A DNA stretch of 17,543 nucleotides from an uncultured Ruminococcus sp. (GCA_902766305.1 CACXDE010000012.1:1-17543); one strand, 5' to 3'. Shown: positions 7,092-15,148, counted from the stretch's first letter. A program made the numbers and translations. The notes: generated by a model from the letters alone, not told the origin.

Positions 7092-7985
7092 TTGTGGGAA
7101 CAATTAGTCGAGCAATATAACAGCTTCATAGCTTCCATGCAGTCCTTCAAGGTGACTGATGTACTGGATATTGTAATAGTATCTTTTCTCATATACAGCC
7201 TTATCAAAATAATGCGTGAAACAAGGGCGGAACAACTGGTAAAAGGTATACTTATGCTCCTTATAGCATATGCGGTATCTATAGTCTTTAATCTTAAGAT
7301 GCTTAATGCCTTGTTCGTTTCATTTTTCCAGTTCTCTGTACTTGCAGTGCTTATTGTGTTCCAGCCTGAACTGCGAAGCGCCCTTGAACATATCGGAAGA
7401 AGCAAGATCGGAAAATACTGGTCAGGCATAGCCGCCGTAAGTGTAGAAGAAGAACAGATTAAACAGATAAGAAAATGTATCAACTGCGTTGTTGAAGTCG
7501 CAAATAAATTCCAGAAATCAAAAACCGGTGCGCTTATTGTTTTTGAACGTACAACAAAGCTCGGAGAAGTAATTGATACGGGTACTATAGTTGATGCTCA
7601 GCCCAGTGTTGAGATGATAGGAAATATTTTCTTCAATAAAGCTCCTCTGCATGACGGTGCAATGATAATAAGAAACGGAAAGGTACACGCCGCCGGCTGT
7701 ATTCTTCCGCTTACCAAAAACAATGATATAAGCACCGACCTTGGAACAAGACACCGTGCCGCCCTTGGAATAAGCGAAAACAGCGATGCAGTCATAGTAA
7801 TAGTTTCAGAGGAAACAGGTACGATCTCCATAGCAAAAAATGGTATTATCACCAGAAATTTTACAAGGGAAACACTCAGCATGACGCTTGAAGAGGATCT
7901 TGTACCCAAAGATCACGAAAAGAGCGAAAGAGTTCCTGTTATAAACGGGATCATGAAAGGGAAGAAAAATGAGGAGAAAGAATAA
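7092..7985 (+). CDS. cdaA: diadenylate cyclase CdaA
   Basis: This membrane enzyme condenses two ATP molecules into cyclic di-AMP, the messenger that controls potassium and osmolyte uptake and cell-wall balance in Gram-positive bacteria. The 297-residue length fits the family. Three hydrophobic segments lie in about residues 20-95. The DAC catalytic domain follows (about 105-255) with the signature DGAMII and, about 35-40 residues later, RHRAA; both are needed for ATP binding and are intact. The start is TTG at 7092, with GGAGGG 7 bases upstream. A promoter lies at 7000-7027. The 3' end overlaps cdaR by 17 bases, the usual arrangement, since CdaR regulates CdaA in the membrane. The common third partner, glmM, is not next in line. 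Confidence 0.96.
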   Translation: MWEQLVEQYNSFIASMQSFKVTDVLDIVIVSFLIYSLIKIMRETRAEQLVKGILMLLIAYAVSIVFNLKMLNALFVSFFQFSVLAVLIVFQPELRSALEHIGRSKIGKYWSGIAAVSVEEEQIKQIRKCINCVVEVANKFQKSKTGALIVFERTTKLGEVIDTGTIVDAQPSVEMIGNIFFNKAPLHDGAMIIRNGKVHAAGCILPLTKNNDISTDLGTRHRAALGISENSDAVIVIVSEETGTISIAKNGIITRNFTRETLSMTLEEDLVPKDHEKSERVPVINGIMKGKKNEEKE

Positions 7986-9330
7986 ATTCAATTTCAGCAA
8001 ATTATTTTATAATGACAAGTTCGTCATGTTTTTTTCGGTTTTTCTTGCCTTCACTATATGGGTAACTTTGCCCGGCAACAGTGAGGATATTACATATACC
8101 GTCATAAAGGACGTGCCTATAACAGTACCGGAGCTTGGCAATGAACTGAAGGTATTTTACAAAAGTAATGATAAAGCCTCTGTAAGAGTCAGCGGTAATT
8201 CTCTTATTCTTCGCAATCTTACAAAGAATGATATAGTCGTTACATTGGACGATGACTTTACTGAAATTGAAAGCGCAACAACAGGAAAATATAAGCTTAC
8301 TGCAAAAAAAGCAAGTATTGCCAACGACTATTCTATACAGACAAATTCCATAGACCCTGCTGAAATTGAGGTTTTTGTTGACAGAGAGGACAGCAAGATT
8401 ATACCGATAACTGTACAGACCGATGCCGCTGTCGGAGAGGATTATCATATGGGTACTGTTACATATACTCAGAAAGAGGTAACTGTATCGGGTGCTCAGT
8501 CTATATTGCAGAAGATAGATTCAGTAAAAGCTGAATACACCTTCGGCGAAAAACTGACAGAAACTAAAAATGTTGAAGCTAAGCTTAAATTCTATGATAA
8601 ATTCAACGAAGAAATAAACAGCTCTTATTTTTATAACGACTACGTCACACCGGAATTTACATCAATAAACATAAAAATTCCTGTCATGAAGGTAAAAAAG
8701 CTTGATGTAATTCCAAAGTTTATCAATATTCCGGATACGCTGGATACAAACGGAGATCTTTTCACTATTTCACCGAAGACTATAGATATTGCAGCGCCGG
8801 ATGACGATACAATAGATATTGACAGTGTGGCAACAAAGGATATTGACCTGTCAAAGATAAGCTCCACCAAAAAGACTGTAACGGCTGAACTTATAATACC
8901 GTCCGGAATAACAGTTATCAACAATGAATCCGAGGTTACTGTTGCTTTTGATACGGGTGAAATGACATCCAGGAATTTTATTGTTACAAATATAGAAAGC
9001 GAAAACATTCCTGCCGGAAAAACAGTTACCTATTACAGCAAAATGGTAAACGTCACTATGATAGGAAAGAAATCTCAGCTCAGCCAGATGAAAGCCTCTG
9101 ATCTTACCGCTGTAGTAGATCTCAGCGATGTAACATCAGGCGGCGGAAGCGTTACTAAAAACGCAAAAATTGAAATCCGCAACAGCAGTATGGATCAATG
9201 CTGGCCTTATTGGCTGAATGACGATCCGTATCCGATTGTTCTTTCGGTTTCTGACAAAACTGAGTCGTCAGAAGCATCCTCATCCGAAACCTCGTCTGCT
9301 TCATCATCTGAATCCTTAGCCAGAAGCTGA
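7969..9330 (+). CDS. cdaR: CdaA regulatory protein CdaR (YbbR repeats)
   Basis: CdaR is a membrane-anchored protein that binds and modulates CdaA. This one has 453 residues. A basic N-terminus and one helix (about 18-36) anchor it; the rest is outside the membrane and consists of tandem YbbR-type beta repeats (about four, residues 40-425). The repeat DVPITV and related segments are visible. The C-terminus (about 430-453) is a Ser/Glu-rich tail with runs of SSE and SSA, an unusual low-complexity end that may be a flexible surface tail (inference). The ATG at 7969 lies inside the end of cdaA and has AAAGGGA about 5 bases upstream. Only weak evidence exists for a terminator after it, so transcription could run into the ABC exporter gene 83 bases downstream. 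Confidence 0.92.
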   Translation: MRRKNKFNFSKLFYNDKFVMFFSVFLAFTIWVTLPGNSEDITYTVIKDVPITVPELGNELKVFYKSNDKASVRVSGNSLILRNLTKNDIVVTLDDDFTEIESATTGKYKLTAKKASIANDYSIQTNSIDPAEIEVFVDREDSKIIPITVQTDAAVGEDYHMGTVTYTQKEVTVSGAQSILQKIDSVKAEYTFGEKLTETKNVEAKLKFYDKFNEEINSSYFYNDYVTPEFTSINIKIPVMKVKKLDVIPKFINIPDTLDTNGDLFTISPKTIDIAAPDDDTIDIDSVATKDIDLSKISSTKKTVTAELIIPSGITVINNESEVTVAFDTGEMTSRNFIVTNIESENIPAGKTVTYYSKMVNVTMIGKKSQLSQMKASDLTAVVDLSDVTSGGGSVTKNAKIEIRNSSMDQCWPYWLNDDPYPIVLSVSDKTESSEASSSETSSASSSESLARS

Positions 9331-9377
9331 TATGAAGATGCAGGAAATATAAATAATCGTTTCCTCAGGCGACAATT

Positions 9378-9383
9378 TATAAT
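9378..9383 (+). promoter_or_regulatory. possible -10 element before the ABC exporter gene
   Basis: A perfect TATAAT lies 30 bases upstream of the ATG at 9414. No good -35 hexamer stands 16-18 bases before it (the best is TCGTTT-like). The exporter may have its own weak promoter as well as read-through from cdaR. Confidence 0.35.
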
Positions 9384-9413
9384 ATATCACCACACAAACT
9401 CAGGGGGAATCTT

Positions 9414-12179
9414 ATGTTACAGGTTAAAAAGATAAAAAAGGAATACGTTACAGGAGATCTGACACAGTTAGCTCTGGATGAAGTCAGTCTTGATTTCAGA
9501 GATAATGAATTTGTAGCCATCTTGGGACCGAGCGGTTCAGGAAAAACTACTTTGCTTAATATTGTAGGCGGTCTAGACCGTTATGACAGCGGTGACCTGA
9601 TAATAAACGGAATATCAACAAAAAAGTACAAGGACAGGGACTGGGACTCCTACAGAAACCATACAATAGGATTCGTGTTTCAGAGCTATAACCTGATACC
9701 GCATCAGTCCGTTCTTGCAAATGTAGAGCTTGCACTGACTATATCCGGCATATCAAAGTCAGAACGCCGCCAGAAGGCTATAGACGCACTTGAAAAAGTC
9801 GGGCTTGAACAGCATAAACATAAACGTCCTAATCAGTTATCCGGCGGTCAGATGCAGCGTGTAGCTATAGCCAGAGCACTTGTAAATGATCCGGAGATAC
9901 TGCTTGCTGATGAACCCACAGGCGCACTTGACAGTGAGACAAGCGTACAGGTCATGGATATGCTCAAAGAAGTCGCAAAGGACAGGCTCGTTATTATGGT
10001 GACGCATAACCCGGAGCTTGCAGATCAGTACGCAACACGAATAGTAAGGCTTAAAGACGGCAGGATAATTTCAGACAGCAATCCCGTTGAAGATGATAAA
10101 AAGGAAGAACAGCCGCCCGAGCATAAAACAATGGGAAAAACTTCTATGTCATACTTCACTTCCCTCGCCCTGAGCTTCAACAACCTTCGGACAAAGATGG
10201 GACGAACATTCCTGACAGCCTTTGCCGGGTCTATCGGTATAATAGGCATTGCGCTTATAATGTCAATAAGCACCGGCGTTAACAATTATATAGCAGATAT
10301 ACAGAAGGACGCCATGTCAGCCTATCCTATTACTGTAGACGCACAAAGCGTTGACCTTAGTTCACTCATGCAGAGTGTTTCGACTACTTCTGAAGAGGAT
10401 GTCGATCATGAAAAAGACGCTGTTTATTCAAACGGCAGGCGGCTTGAAGGCTTCTCTGATTTTACTTCAAGCATATCTGAAAATAACCTGACAAAGTTCA
10501 AGCAGTATCTCGACAACAAGAACAGTGAGATACATAAATATTTAGGTGAGAATGGTATAGTTTACAGTTATGCGACAAAATTCGACGCCTACTGCTTTGA
10601 CCCTCAGGGGACTCTCGTAAACCTTGACGGTACAACTCTTAACGACGAAATAGCCGCCTCCGTCGGTGTTGATATGGCATCAATGTTCGGAGGTGCTGCC
10701 TCCGGTTCAACAGGATTCAGCGCACTTTCATCCACAATGTCATCAAAAATGAACAAGAATAATCTGTCTCAGCTTATTCCCGGAAATACGGATTCGGAGC
10801 TGATAAGTAAGGCAATCAAAAATAAATATGAGCTTGTCAGCGGAAAATATCCTCAAAACTACAACGAGATACTTCTCGTAATGGATAAGAATAACGAGGT
10901 ATCACTTATCACACTTTATGAGATGGGTATGCTTCCTTCCGAGGATTATAAAAAGCTCCTCAGAAAAATCTCAGACAGCGAAAAAGTAACCATAGATACC
11001 GAAAGCTGGACGTATGAAGACATTATGAAAAAAGAAATATATCTTCTTCCGGCAAGCGACCGTTATGAAAAAGACAAAAAAGGCGTTTACTCAAAAATAA
11101 ATGATAATGAACAGATCAAAAATATAGTTAAGGACAAGGCAATACGTCTGAAAATTTCAGGTATTATCAGACCCGCTGAAGACAGTGATATGCCGCTTAT
11201 CAAAACCTCTCTTGCATATACAAAGGCACTGACACAATACCTTATGGATTATGCAGAAAACAGCGAAATAGTTAAAGCACAGAGAGCTGATGAAGATATC
11301 AACATTCTCAACGGTATGAAATTTGAGCCAAGGAACAGGCACGAAAAAATAGACGATGTTATCAAATATTTCGAGGACGAGGGTATCAGCACAAAAGCAA
11401 AAATGATGAAATCTATGCTGGCAATGTTTTCTGCCACAAGCGGAAGTGTTTCCCTGAATGTCTCTGATACTGATGAAACCAAGCTTGCTGAGCAGTTTGA
11501 TAAATTCCTTGACAATGCAAGCGATCAGATACTTCTCAAAATATATGACACATATATTTCTGTAGGTAATTTCAATGATAATCTTTCTGCTTTCGGTGTA
11601 GCCGGAATGGACGCACCAACCTCCATATCAATCTACTCTGATACTTTTGAAGACAAGGACAAGATATCAGAATGTATAGAGGAATATAACAAGAAGGTTG
11701 ATGAACAGGATAAGATAGTCTATACCGATTATGTCGGACTGCTTATGTCGTCAGTAACTACAATCGTAGACGTAATATCCTATGTACTTATAGCTTTTGT
11801 TTCTGTTTCTCTTATTGTATCATCAATAATGGTTGGTATTATAACCTATATTTCCGTAATGGAAAGAACCAAGGAAATAGGTATTCTCCGTGCAATAGGC
11901 GCTTCCAAGAAAAATATTTCCCAGGTATTCAATGCTGAAACATTTATTATAGGGCTATTCTCCGGAATTATCGGAATAGCGACCACACTTCTGATCCTGC
12001 TGCCGGCAAACTATATTATACATGGTCTGATAGGATCGAATGATTTCAACGCTGCACTTCCTGTAACTAATGCTCTCCTGCTTATTCTGCTTAGCGTAGT
12101 ACTGACGCTTATAGGCGGACTAATCCCTGCAAGCAAAGCGGCAAAACAGGATCCGGTAAAGGCACTGAGATCAGAATAG
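9414..12179 (+). CDS. MacB-like ABC exporter, ATPase fused to FtsX-type permease
   Basis: This is a single-chain ABC protein of the MacB/LolD-FtsX class (921 residues). Such proteins work from the inner face of the membrane and move or extrude lipoproteins, peptides or antibiotics; the substrate is not known. The ATPase domain (about 1-225) has Walker A GPSGSGKT (38-45), Q-loop Gln90, signature LSGGQ (142-146), Walker B ILLADE (162-167) and GALD (170-173). The first membrane helix lies near 262-285. A large extracytoplasmic domain (about 290-770) follows, then three helices and the FtsX motif MERTKEIGILRAIGAS. The domain outside the membrane is much larger than in E. coli MacB, a form common in clostridia. 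The ATG at 9414 has AGGGGGAA upstream. No partner membrane-fusion protein is adjacent. A terminator follows at 12201-12258. Confidence 0.92.
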   Translation: MLQVKKIKKEYVTGDLTQLALDEVSLDFRDNEFVAILGPSGSGKTTLLNIVGGLDRYDSGDLIINGISTKKYKDRDWDSYRNHTIGFVFQSYNLIPHQSVLANVELALTISGISKSERRQKAIDALEKVGLEQHKHKRPNQLSGGQMQRVAIARALVNDPEILLADEPTGALDSETSVQVMDMLKEVAKDRLVIMVTHNPELADQYATRIVRLKDGRIISDSNPVEDDKKEEQPPEHKTMGKTSMSYFTSLALSFNNLRTKMGRTFLTAFAGSIGIIGIALIMSISTGVNNYIADIQKDAMSAYPITVDAQSVDLSSLMQSVSTTSEEDVDHEKDAVYSNGRRLEGFSDFTSSISENNLTKFKQYLDNKNSEIHKYLGENGIVYSYATKFDAYCFDPQGTLVNLDGTTLNDEIAASVGVDMASMFGGAASGSTGFSALSSTMSSKMNKNNLSQLIPGNTDSELISKAIKNKYELVSGKYPQNYNEILLVMDKNNEVSLITLYEMGMLPSEDYKKLLRKISDSEKVTIDTESWTYEDIMKKEIYLLPASDRYEKDKKGVYSKINDNEQIKNIVKDKAIRLKISGIIRPAEDSDMPLIKTSLAYTKALTQYLMDYAENSEIVKAQRADEDINILNGMKFEPRNRHEKIDDVIKYFEDEGISTKAKMMKSMLAMFSATSGSVSLNVSDTDETKLAEQFDKFLDNASDQILLKIYDTYISVGNFNDNLSAFGVAGMDAPTSISIYSDTFEDKDKISECIEEYNKKVDEQDKIVYTDYVGLLMSSVTTIVDVISYVLIAFVSVSLIVSSIMVGIITYISVMERTKEIGILRAIGASKKNISQVFNAETFIIGLFSGIIGIATTLLILLPANYIIHGLIGSNDFNAALPVTNALLLILLSVVLTLIGGLIPASKAAKQDPVKALRSE

Positions 12180-12200
12180 TACAAATTTTTACAGACAAAA

Positions 12201-12258
12201 AACTTCTCCCTCACAATATGCGCCGTCTGACGCACATCGTGAGGGAGAGTTTATTTTT
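12201..12258 (+). terminator. rho-independent terminator of the ABC exporter gene
   Basis: AACTTCTCCCTCAC pairs with GTGAGGGAGAGTT (9 continuous pairs CTCCCTCAC/GTGAGGGAG, one bulge, then more pairs), followed by TTTATTTTT. It begins 22 bases after the stop codon at 12177-12179. Confidence 0.9.
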
Positions 12259-12544
12259 AGTCAGTGGTGAAGAGCTTTATTGCAAAAGGAAAGGGGCTGT
12301 CGTACTGATACTAATATCCAATTAAATAATTAAAAAAGTTTCGCTCAAGCCTTTTTACCGGCGAACCGGCGCAGTGTCTGCGCTCCCGCACCGGTCTTGC
12401 ACCAATTTTTTTAAGCCGTTACATTTATGAATCACGGGCAGCACTATCGCTTGGACTGACATGGCAAGCACAGATCCCGCTGTATATGCAGAACCTGTGT
12501 TTATTCAAATATTAATTGTGATTAATTCATTAGGTGACAAACGT
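12259..12544. other. gene-free gap between converging genes
   Basis: This 286-base stretch lies between the two terminators of the converging exporter and ROK genes. It holds repeat copy E, the adjacent hairpins CCGG-CGAA-CCGG (about 12359-12370) and GCGCAG-TGT-CTGCGC (12369-12383), and an AT-rich part with ATTAAT-TGTG-ATTAAT near 12512-12527. I see no coding sequence or promoter that I would defend. Confidence 0.6.
12385..12444 (+). repeat. dispersed intergenic repeat, copy E
   Basis: The copy begins CCCGCACCGGTCTTGCACC, which matches partial copy B at 89, and ends ATGAATCACGGGCAGCACT, which matches copies A and D. It lies between two converging genes. It is the most diverged of the full copies in its middle part. 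Confidence 0.7.
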
Positions 12545-12586
12545 AAAAAGTGGAAAGTGACAAGAATGTCCTGACCACTTTCCACT
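12545..12586 (-). terminator. rho-independent terminator of the ROK kinase gene
   Basis: AGTGGAAAGTG (12549-12559) and CACTTTCCACT (12576-12586) form a perfect 11-bp stem with a 16-base loop. On the minus strand the stem is followed by TTTT. It lies 20 bases beyond the stop codon of the ROK gene. Confidence 0.88.
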
Positions 12587-12606
12587 AATCATTATACACT
12601 AAAAAA

Positions 12607-13560
12607 TCACTTTCCGAGGAATGCAGCGCCTATAAGTCCGGCATCATTTCCAAGCTCAGCTATGCAGACCTTTGTCTGCTTGTCGTTATGCTTTGTATAT
12701 CTCTCACGCTTGATAACTTCCATAACGGGACTGAGGAGATAATCTCCCTGTCTGCTGATACCGCCGCCTATGCAAAGAATTTCAGGCTGGAATACGTTTA
12801 TAATATTGGTAAGACCGCATCCGAGATAGTCAACATACATGTCTATAACAGACTTTGCAAGAGGACAGCCCTGCTGTGCAGCGTCAAAAGCTGTCTTTCC
12901 TTCTATCTTATTAAGATCGCCGCCGATCATCTGGTAGATAAGATAGTTGGGAGCCTGCTGTATGGAACAAGCTTCTCTTGTCATATTAATAAGACCCGTT
13001 GCTGATGAATATGCTTCCCAGCAGCCTCTTCTTCCGCAGGTGCAGAGACGTCCGCCCTTCTGTATTACAGTGTGTCCCACCTCTGCGCCGGCAAAGTTAG
13101 AGCCGCTGTATATCATACCGTCAACGATTATACCGCCGCCGACACCGGTTCCGAGAGTTATCATTACAGCATCGTTTGCATCTCTTGCTGCGCCTACACA
13201 ATATTCTCCGTAAGCTGCCGCATTAGCGTCGTTCTCAACATATACTTTCATGCCGAGACGTTCTTCCATCATCTTTACGATTTCCCAGTTGTGGAAATTG
13301 AAGTTGTTTGCAAACTCAATTACACCTGTTTCGCTGTTCACTGCACCGGGAGCACCAATGCCTATGTAGGAAAATTCACTCTTATCAACTCCCGAATTTA
13401 CCATTGCAGCAGTCGCAGCAGCTGCCATATCATCACACAGACCATCCATAGTACAGGGTCTGCTTGTTTTACGGTTTTCTTTAATGATGATCTGACCGTC
13501 ATCATTTACTATGCCGGCAACGATATTAGTGCCTCCAAGGTCGATTCCAAGATAATACAT
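12607..13560 (-). CDS. glcK: ROK-family sugar kinase, probable glucokinase
   Basis: This cytosolic kinase of 317 residues uses ATP to phosphorylate a hexose, most likely glucose to glucose-6-phosphate for glycolysis. It has the phosphate-binding motif DLGGT (7-11), the catalytic aspartate in ENDANAAA (Asp111), the glycine-rich LGTGVGGG (136-143), EVGH (160-163), and the ROK zinc site with His163, Cys173, Cys175 and Cys180 in CTCGRRGC. The presence of the zinc site and the full length fit an enzyme and not a ROK repressor, which would carry an N-terminal helix-turn-helix. Other ROK kinases act on fructose, allose, or N-acetyl sugars, so glucose is likely but not proven. The ATG at 13560 has GGAGG 7 bases upstream. 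The gene is alone, with its own promoter (13677-13685) and terminator. Confidence 0.9.
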   Translation of the reverse strand: MYYLGIDLGGTNIVAGIVNDDGQIIIKENRKTSRPCTMDGLCDDMAAAATAAMVNSGVDKSEFSYIGIGAPGAVNSETGVIEFANNFNFHNWEIVKMMEERLGMKVYVENDANAAAYGEYCVGAARDANDAVMITLGTGVGGGIIVDGMIYSGSNFAGAEVGHTVIQKGGRLCTCGRRGCWEAYSSATGLINMTREACSIQQAPNYLIYQMIGGDLNKIEGKTAFDAAQQGCPLAKSVIDMYVDYLGCGLTNIINVFQPEILCIGGGISRQGDYLLSPVMEVIKRERYTKHNDKQTKVCIAELGNDAGLIGAAFLGK

Positions 13561-13676
13561 ATTTTTGCCTCCAATTCAAAAGATTTGCTGAACAATGCGA
13601 TTTATCGTTTCACAGACAGTTCAATACACCGCAGTATCAAGGAACTGTATGAATACTTTAGTAAATCACTTACTAC

Positions 13677-13685
13677 ATTATACCA
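13677..13685 (-). promoter_or_regulatory. extended -10 promoter of the ROK kinase gene
   Basis: On the minus strand TGGTATAAT gives a perfect -10 (13677-13682) with the extended TG motif. The -35 region is poor (TTTTAT at 17 bases), as is usual for extended -10 promoters. It would give a leader of about 110 bases. Confidence 0.65.
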
Positions 13686-13883
13686 TATAGCACAAATTAA
13701 TAAAAGTGATTTTAAAAGATTTTTTATTTTTATCATATTGCACAATGATTGATAATACTTCATAGTTATTTTGCCTATAAAGATATAAATCCATATGATA
13801 TTTTTATTTAAAGCTTTGTTTTTAAAGCTGCGGCAGAGTCTTATATGTGATTATTTGCGCCTTGTCAGCATAAATATTTTTAA
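13686..13883. other. AT-rich gene-free stretch
   Basis: Upstream of the ROK promoter lies an AT-rich stretch with A/T tracts and two copies of TTTAAAGCT near 13806-13829. I see no gene, terminator or clear operator in it. Confidence 0.5.
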
Positions 13884-13974
13884 TAAGCTGTAAGTTATCA
13901 GTTGTAAGCTAAAAGCATTATGAGTGTGGAGTTGATAAAGCTCAGAGTCAGGAGTGCAGAGTTCAGAGCTGTTT
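13884..13974. repeat. degenerate heptamer array, left arm
   Basis: The sequence can be cut into 13 consecutive 7-base units: TAAGCTG, TAAGTTA, TCAGTTG, TAAGCTA, AAAGCAT and so on, ending GCTCAGA, GTCAGGA, GTGCAGA, GTTCAGA and GCTGTTT. Neighbouring units share a core and drift along the array. It abuts the stem-loop element at 13975. Confidence 0.65.
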
Positions 13975-14056
13975 AACCCCTCCATCATTTCGCCGCTTGC
14001 CACTGCAAGTTCTTCAAGAACTAAAGCACTGCCGAGCGCAGCGAGGCGGAGGGGTT
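13975..14056. repeat. stem-loop repeat with AACCCCTCC ends
   Basis: AACCCCTCC (13975-13983) and GGAGGGGTT (14048-14056) form a perfect 9-bp terminal inverted repeat. Inside, AGTTCT-TCA-AGAACT (14008-14022) is a second perfect stem, with partly paired flanks. The left end matches the minus strand of 6845-6860. Heptamer arrays lie on both sides. It may be a small non-autonomous mobile or structural RNA element. Confidence 0.65.
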
Positions 14057-14086
14057 CTCTTAGATTAAAAGCTTAGTTTTATGTTT

Positions 14087-14121
14087 AACTGTAAACTGTC
14101 AACTTCCGACTTCCAACTGTC
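14087..14121. repeat. degenerate heptamer array, right arm
   Basis: Five 7-base units are in register: AACTGTA, AACTGTC, AACTTCC, GACTTCC and AACTGTC. The array follows the stem-loop element after 30 bases. Confidence 0.75.
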
Positions 14122-14175
14122 AATAAAGAACCTTCTATGCGCTCAGGATAACAATTCAGCCGGTGTCTGTGATGC

Positions 14176-14379
14176 TTAAGAAAACATAATGCCTGTTGTT
14201 TCGTTATCTTCCGGAATGATGTTTCTGATAAGATTGAAGCGTGTTGGCTGATACGGAAGAAGAAACTGGGTTGGTATTACTCTTGTACCGGTGCCGGTGT
14301 TTTTTTCTGTCACGAAAAGGTCGAAAGGTGTTCCCGGAAGATCTATGTCCTTTTTATTCAGAAATTTGTTATCGTTCAT
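14176..14379 (-). CDS. small hypothetical protein, 67 residues
   Basis: I do not recognise this protein. It has 67 residues, is polar, and has no signal peptide or membrane helix. Its N-terminus is rich in Asp, Asn and Lys, and the middle has a GTPFDLFVTEKNTGTGTRV segment and a Pro/Phe-rich LLPYQPTRF segment. It is accepted as real because GAGGTGATC, an excellent ribosome binding site, lies just upstream of the ATG at 14377-14379. There is no neighbour on the same strand, so it is a single-gene unit diverging from the DUF4830 gene. No clear terminator was found. It may be a small regulator or peptide-binding protein; there is no evidence for either. Confidence 0.65.
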   Translation of the reverse strand: MNDNKFLNKKDIDLPGTPFDLFVTEKNTGTGTRVIPTQFLLPYQPTRFNLIRNIIPEDNETTGIMFS

Positions 14380-14525
14380 ATATGATCACCTCATGTTTTA
14401 TTACGGCATATCACAGCCTTAGATATTATGCGCTGATTTTTTTACAGTAATCTTTGATTTGTGGTTTTTGTATATACGTACATCATTTGGAGGAAATTGA
14501 CATTCTGTTTTGGAGGTATATTGAA

Positions 14526-14978
14526 TTGGCAAGTGTTTTTATGACAAATAAACTTAAAAGACGGCTTATTGTCTGCATTGTCGGAATTGCAGTGTTTGCT
14601 GTTTCCTTTGTTTTTTTGACAGGGATAATGGATAATGACCACATAAATTTTAACGGGCAAAGCTTTTCTGTACGTGCCGAAACAATAGACGACCATAAAC
14701 GATTTGCCGCTCAATTCGGACTAAAGCTTGGTGAAAATCCGGTGATGATACAAAAAGTTACTATTCCTCAAAAATTCAGCCGTGTGTACAAAGAATACAA
14801 TGAACTGCAAAGATCACAGGGCTTTGACCTTGAACCGTACAGCGGACAGAAATGTATTATTTATACCTACAAAATAGAAAACGAAAATAATGCCGAGGAC
14901 TGGTTTATGGATATACTTGTAAAAAACTATAGGGTTATAGGAAAATCGGTTAAAAAAATATCTGTAAACAAAAAATAA
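14526..14978 (+). CDS. DUF4830 domain protein, membrane-anchored
   Basis: This is a protein of 150 residues with one N-terminal membrane helix (about 12-34, a signal anchor) and a C-terminal DUF4830-like domain outside the membrane. The YKEYNELQRSQGFDL segment followed by SGQKCIIYTYKIEN and a closing VIGKSVK strand is the family pattern. The function of the family is unknown. The preferred start is TTG at 14526, because GGAGG (14512-14516) lies 9 bases upstream; ATG at 14541 is the alternative and a TTG at 14454 is unlikely. A second GGAGG site at 14489-14493 stands before a possible 15-codon leader frame whose stop overlaps the ATG at 14541. The gene stands alone between the divergent 67-aa gene and the heat-shock operon. 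Confidence 0.75.
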   Translation: MASVFMTNKLKRRLIVCIVGIAVFAVSFVFLTGIMDNDHINFNGQSFSVRAETIDDHKRFAAQFGLKLGENPVMIQKVTIPQKFSRVYKEYNELQRSQGFDLEPYSGQKCIIYTYKIENENNAEDWFMDILVKNYRVIGKSVKKISVNKK

Positions 14979-15083
14979 AACTGTATATCAGCACTTGGGT
15001 ATACTGAGTGCCGGAATAACATATAATATAATTGGATTTATAGTAAAAAATTGAATTGTAACAAAAAAGTAATCGAAAAAGTG

Positions 15084-15112
15084 TTGACAATTCAGGAAAA
15101 AGGTGTTACTCT
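15084..15112 (+). promoter_or_regulatory. promoter of the hrcA-grpE-dnaK operon
   Basis: A perfect TTGACA (15084-15089) stands 17 bases before TACTCT (15107-15112), a weaker -10. TATAAA at 15112-15117 overlaps but is 22 bases away. The CIRCE operator follows 9 bases downstream, so transcription starts at or just before the operator. Confidence 0.75.
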
Positions 15113-15121
15113 ATAAATAGA

Positions 15122-15148
15122 TTAGCACTCTGATGTCGAGAGTGCTAA
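15122..15148 (+). promoter_or_regulatory. CIRCE operator, HrcA binding site
   Basis: TTAGCACTC, nine spacer bases, then GAGTGCTAA: a perfect match to the CIRCE consensus of 9-bp arms with a 9-base spacer. HrcA binds it as a dimer and represses the operon; heat stress titrates the GroEL that keeps HrcA active. It is the only CIRCE site I see in the window. Confidence 0.98.

Noticed and set aside
12510..12530. ATTAAT-TGTG-ATTAAT as a regulator binding site
   Set aside because: It lies between two converging terminators, far from any promoter, and such AT palindromes are common by chance in AT-rich DNA.
13072..13752. 226-residue open frame on the plus strand opposite the ROK gene
   Set aside because: It is antisense to a clear ROK kinase, has a composition unlike a real protein, and runs over the ROK promoter.
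14990..15020. Possible terminator after the DUF4830 gene (GCACT/AGTGC hairpin)
   Set aside because: The stem has only 5 pairs with a 10-base loop and no T-run follows on the plus strand.
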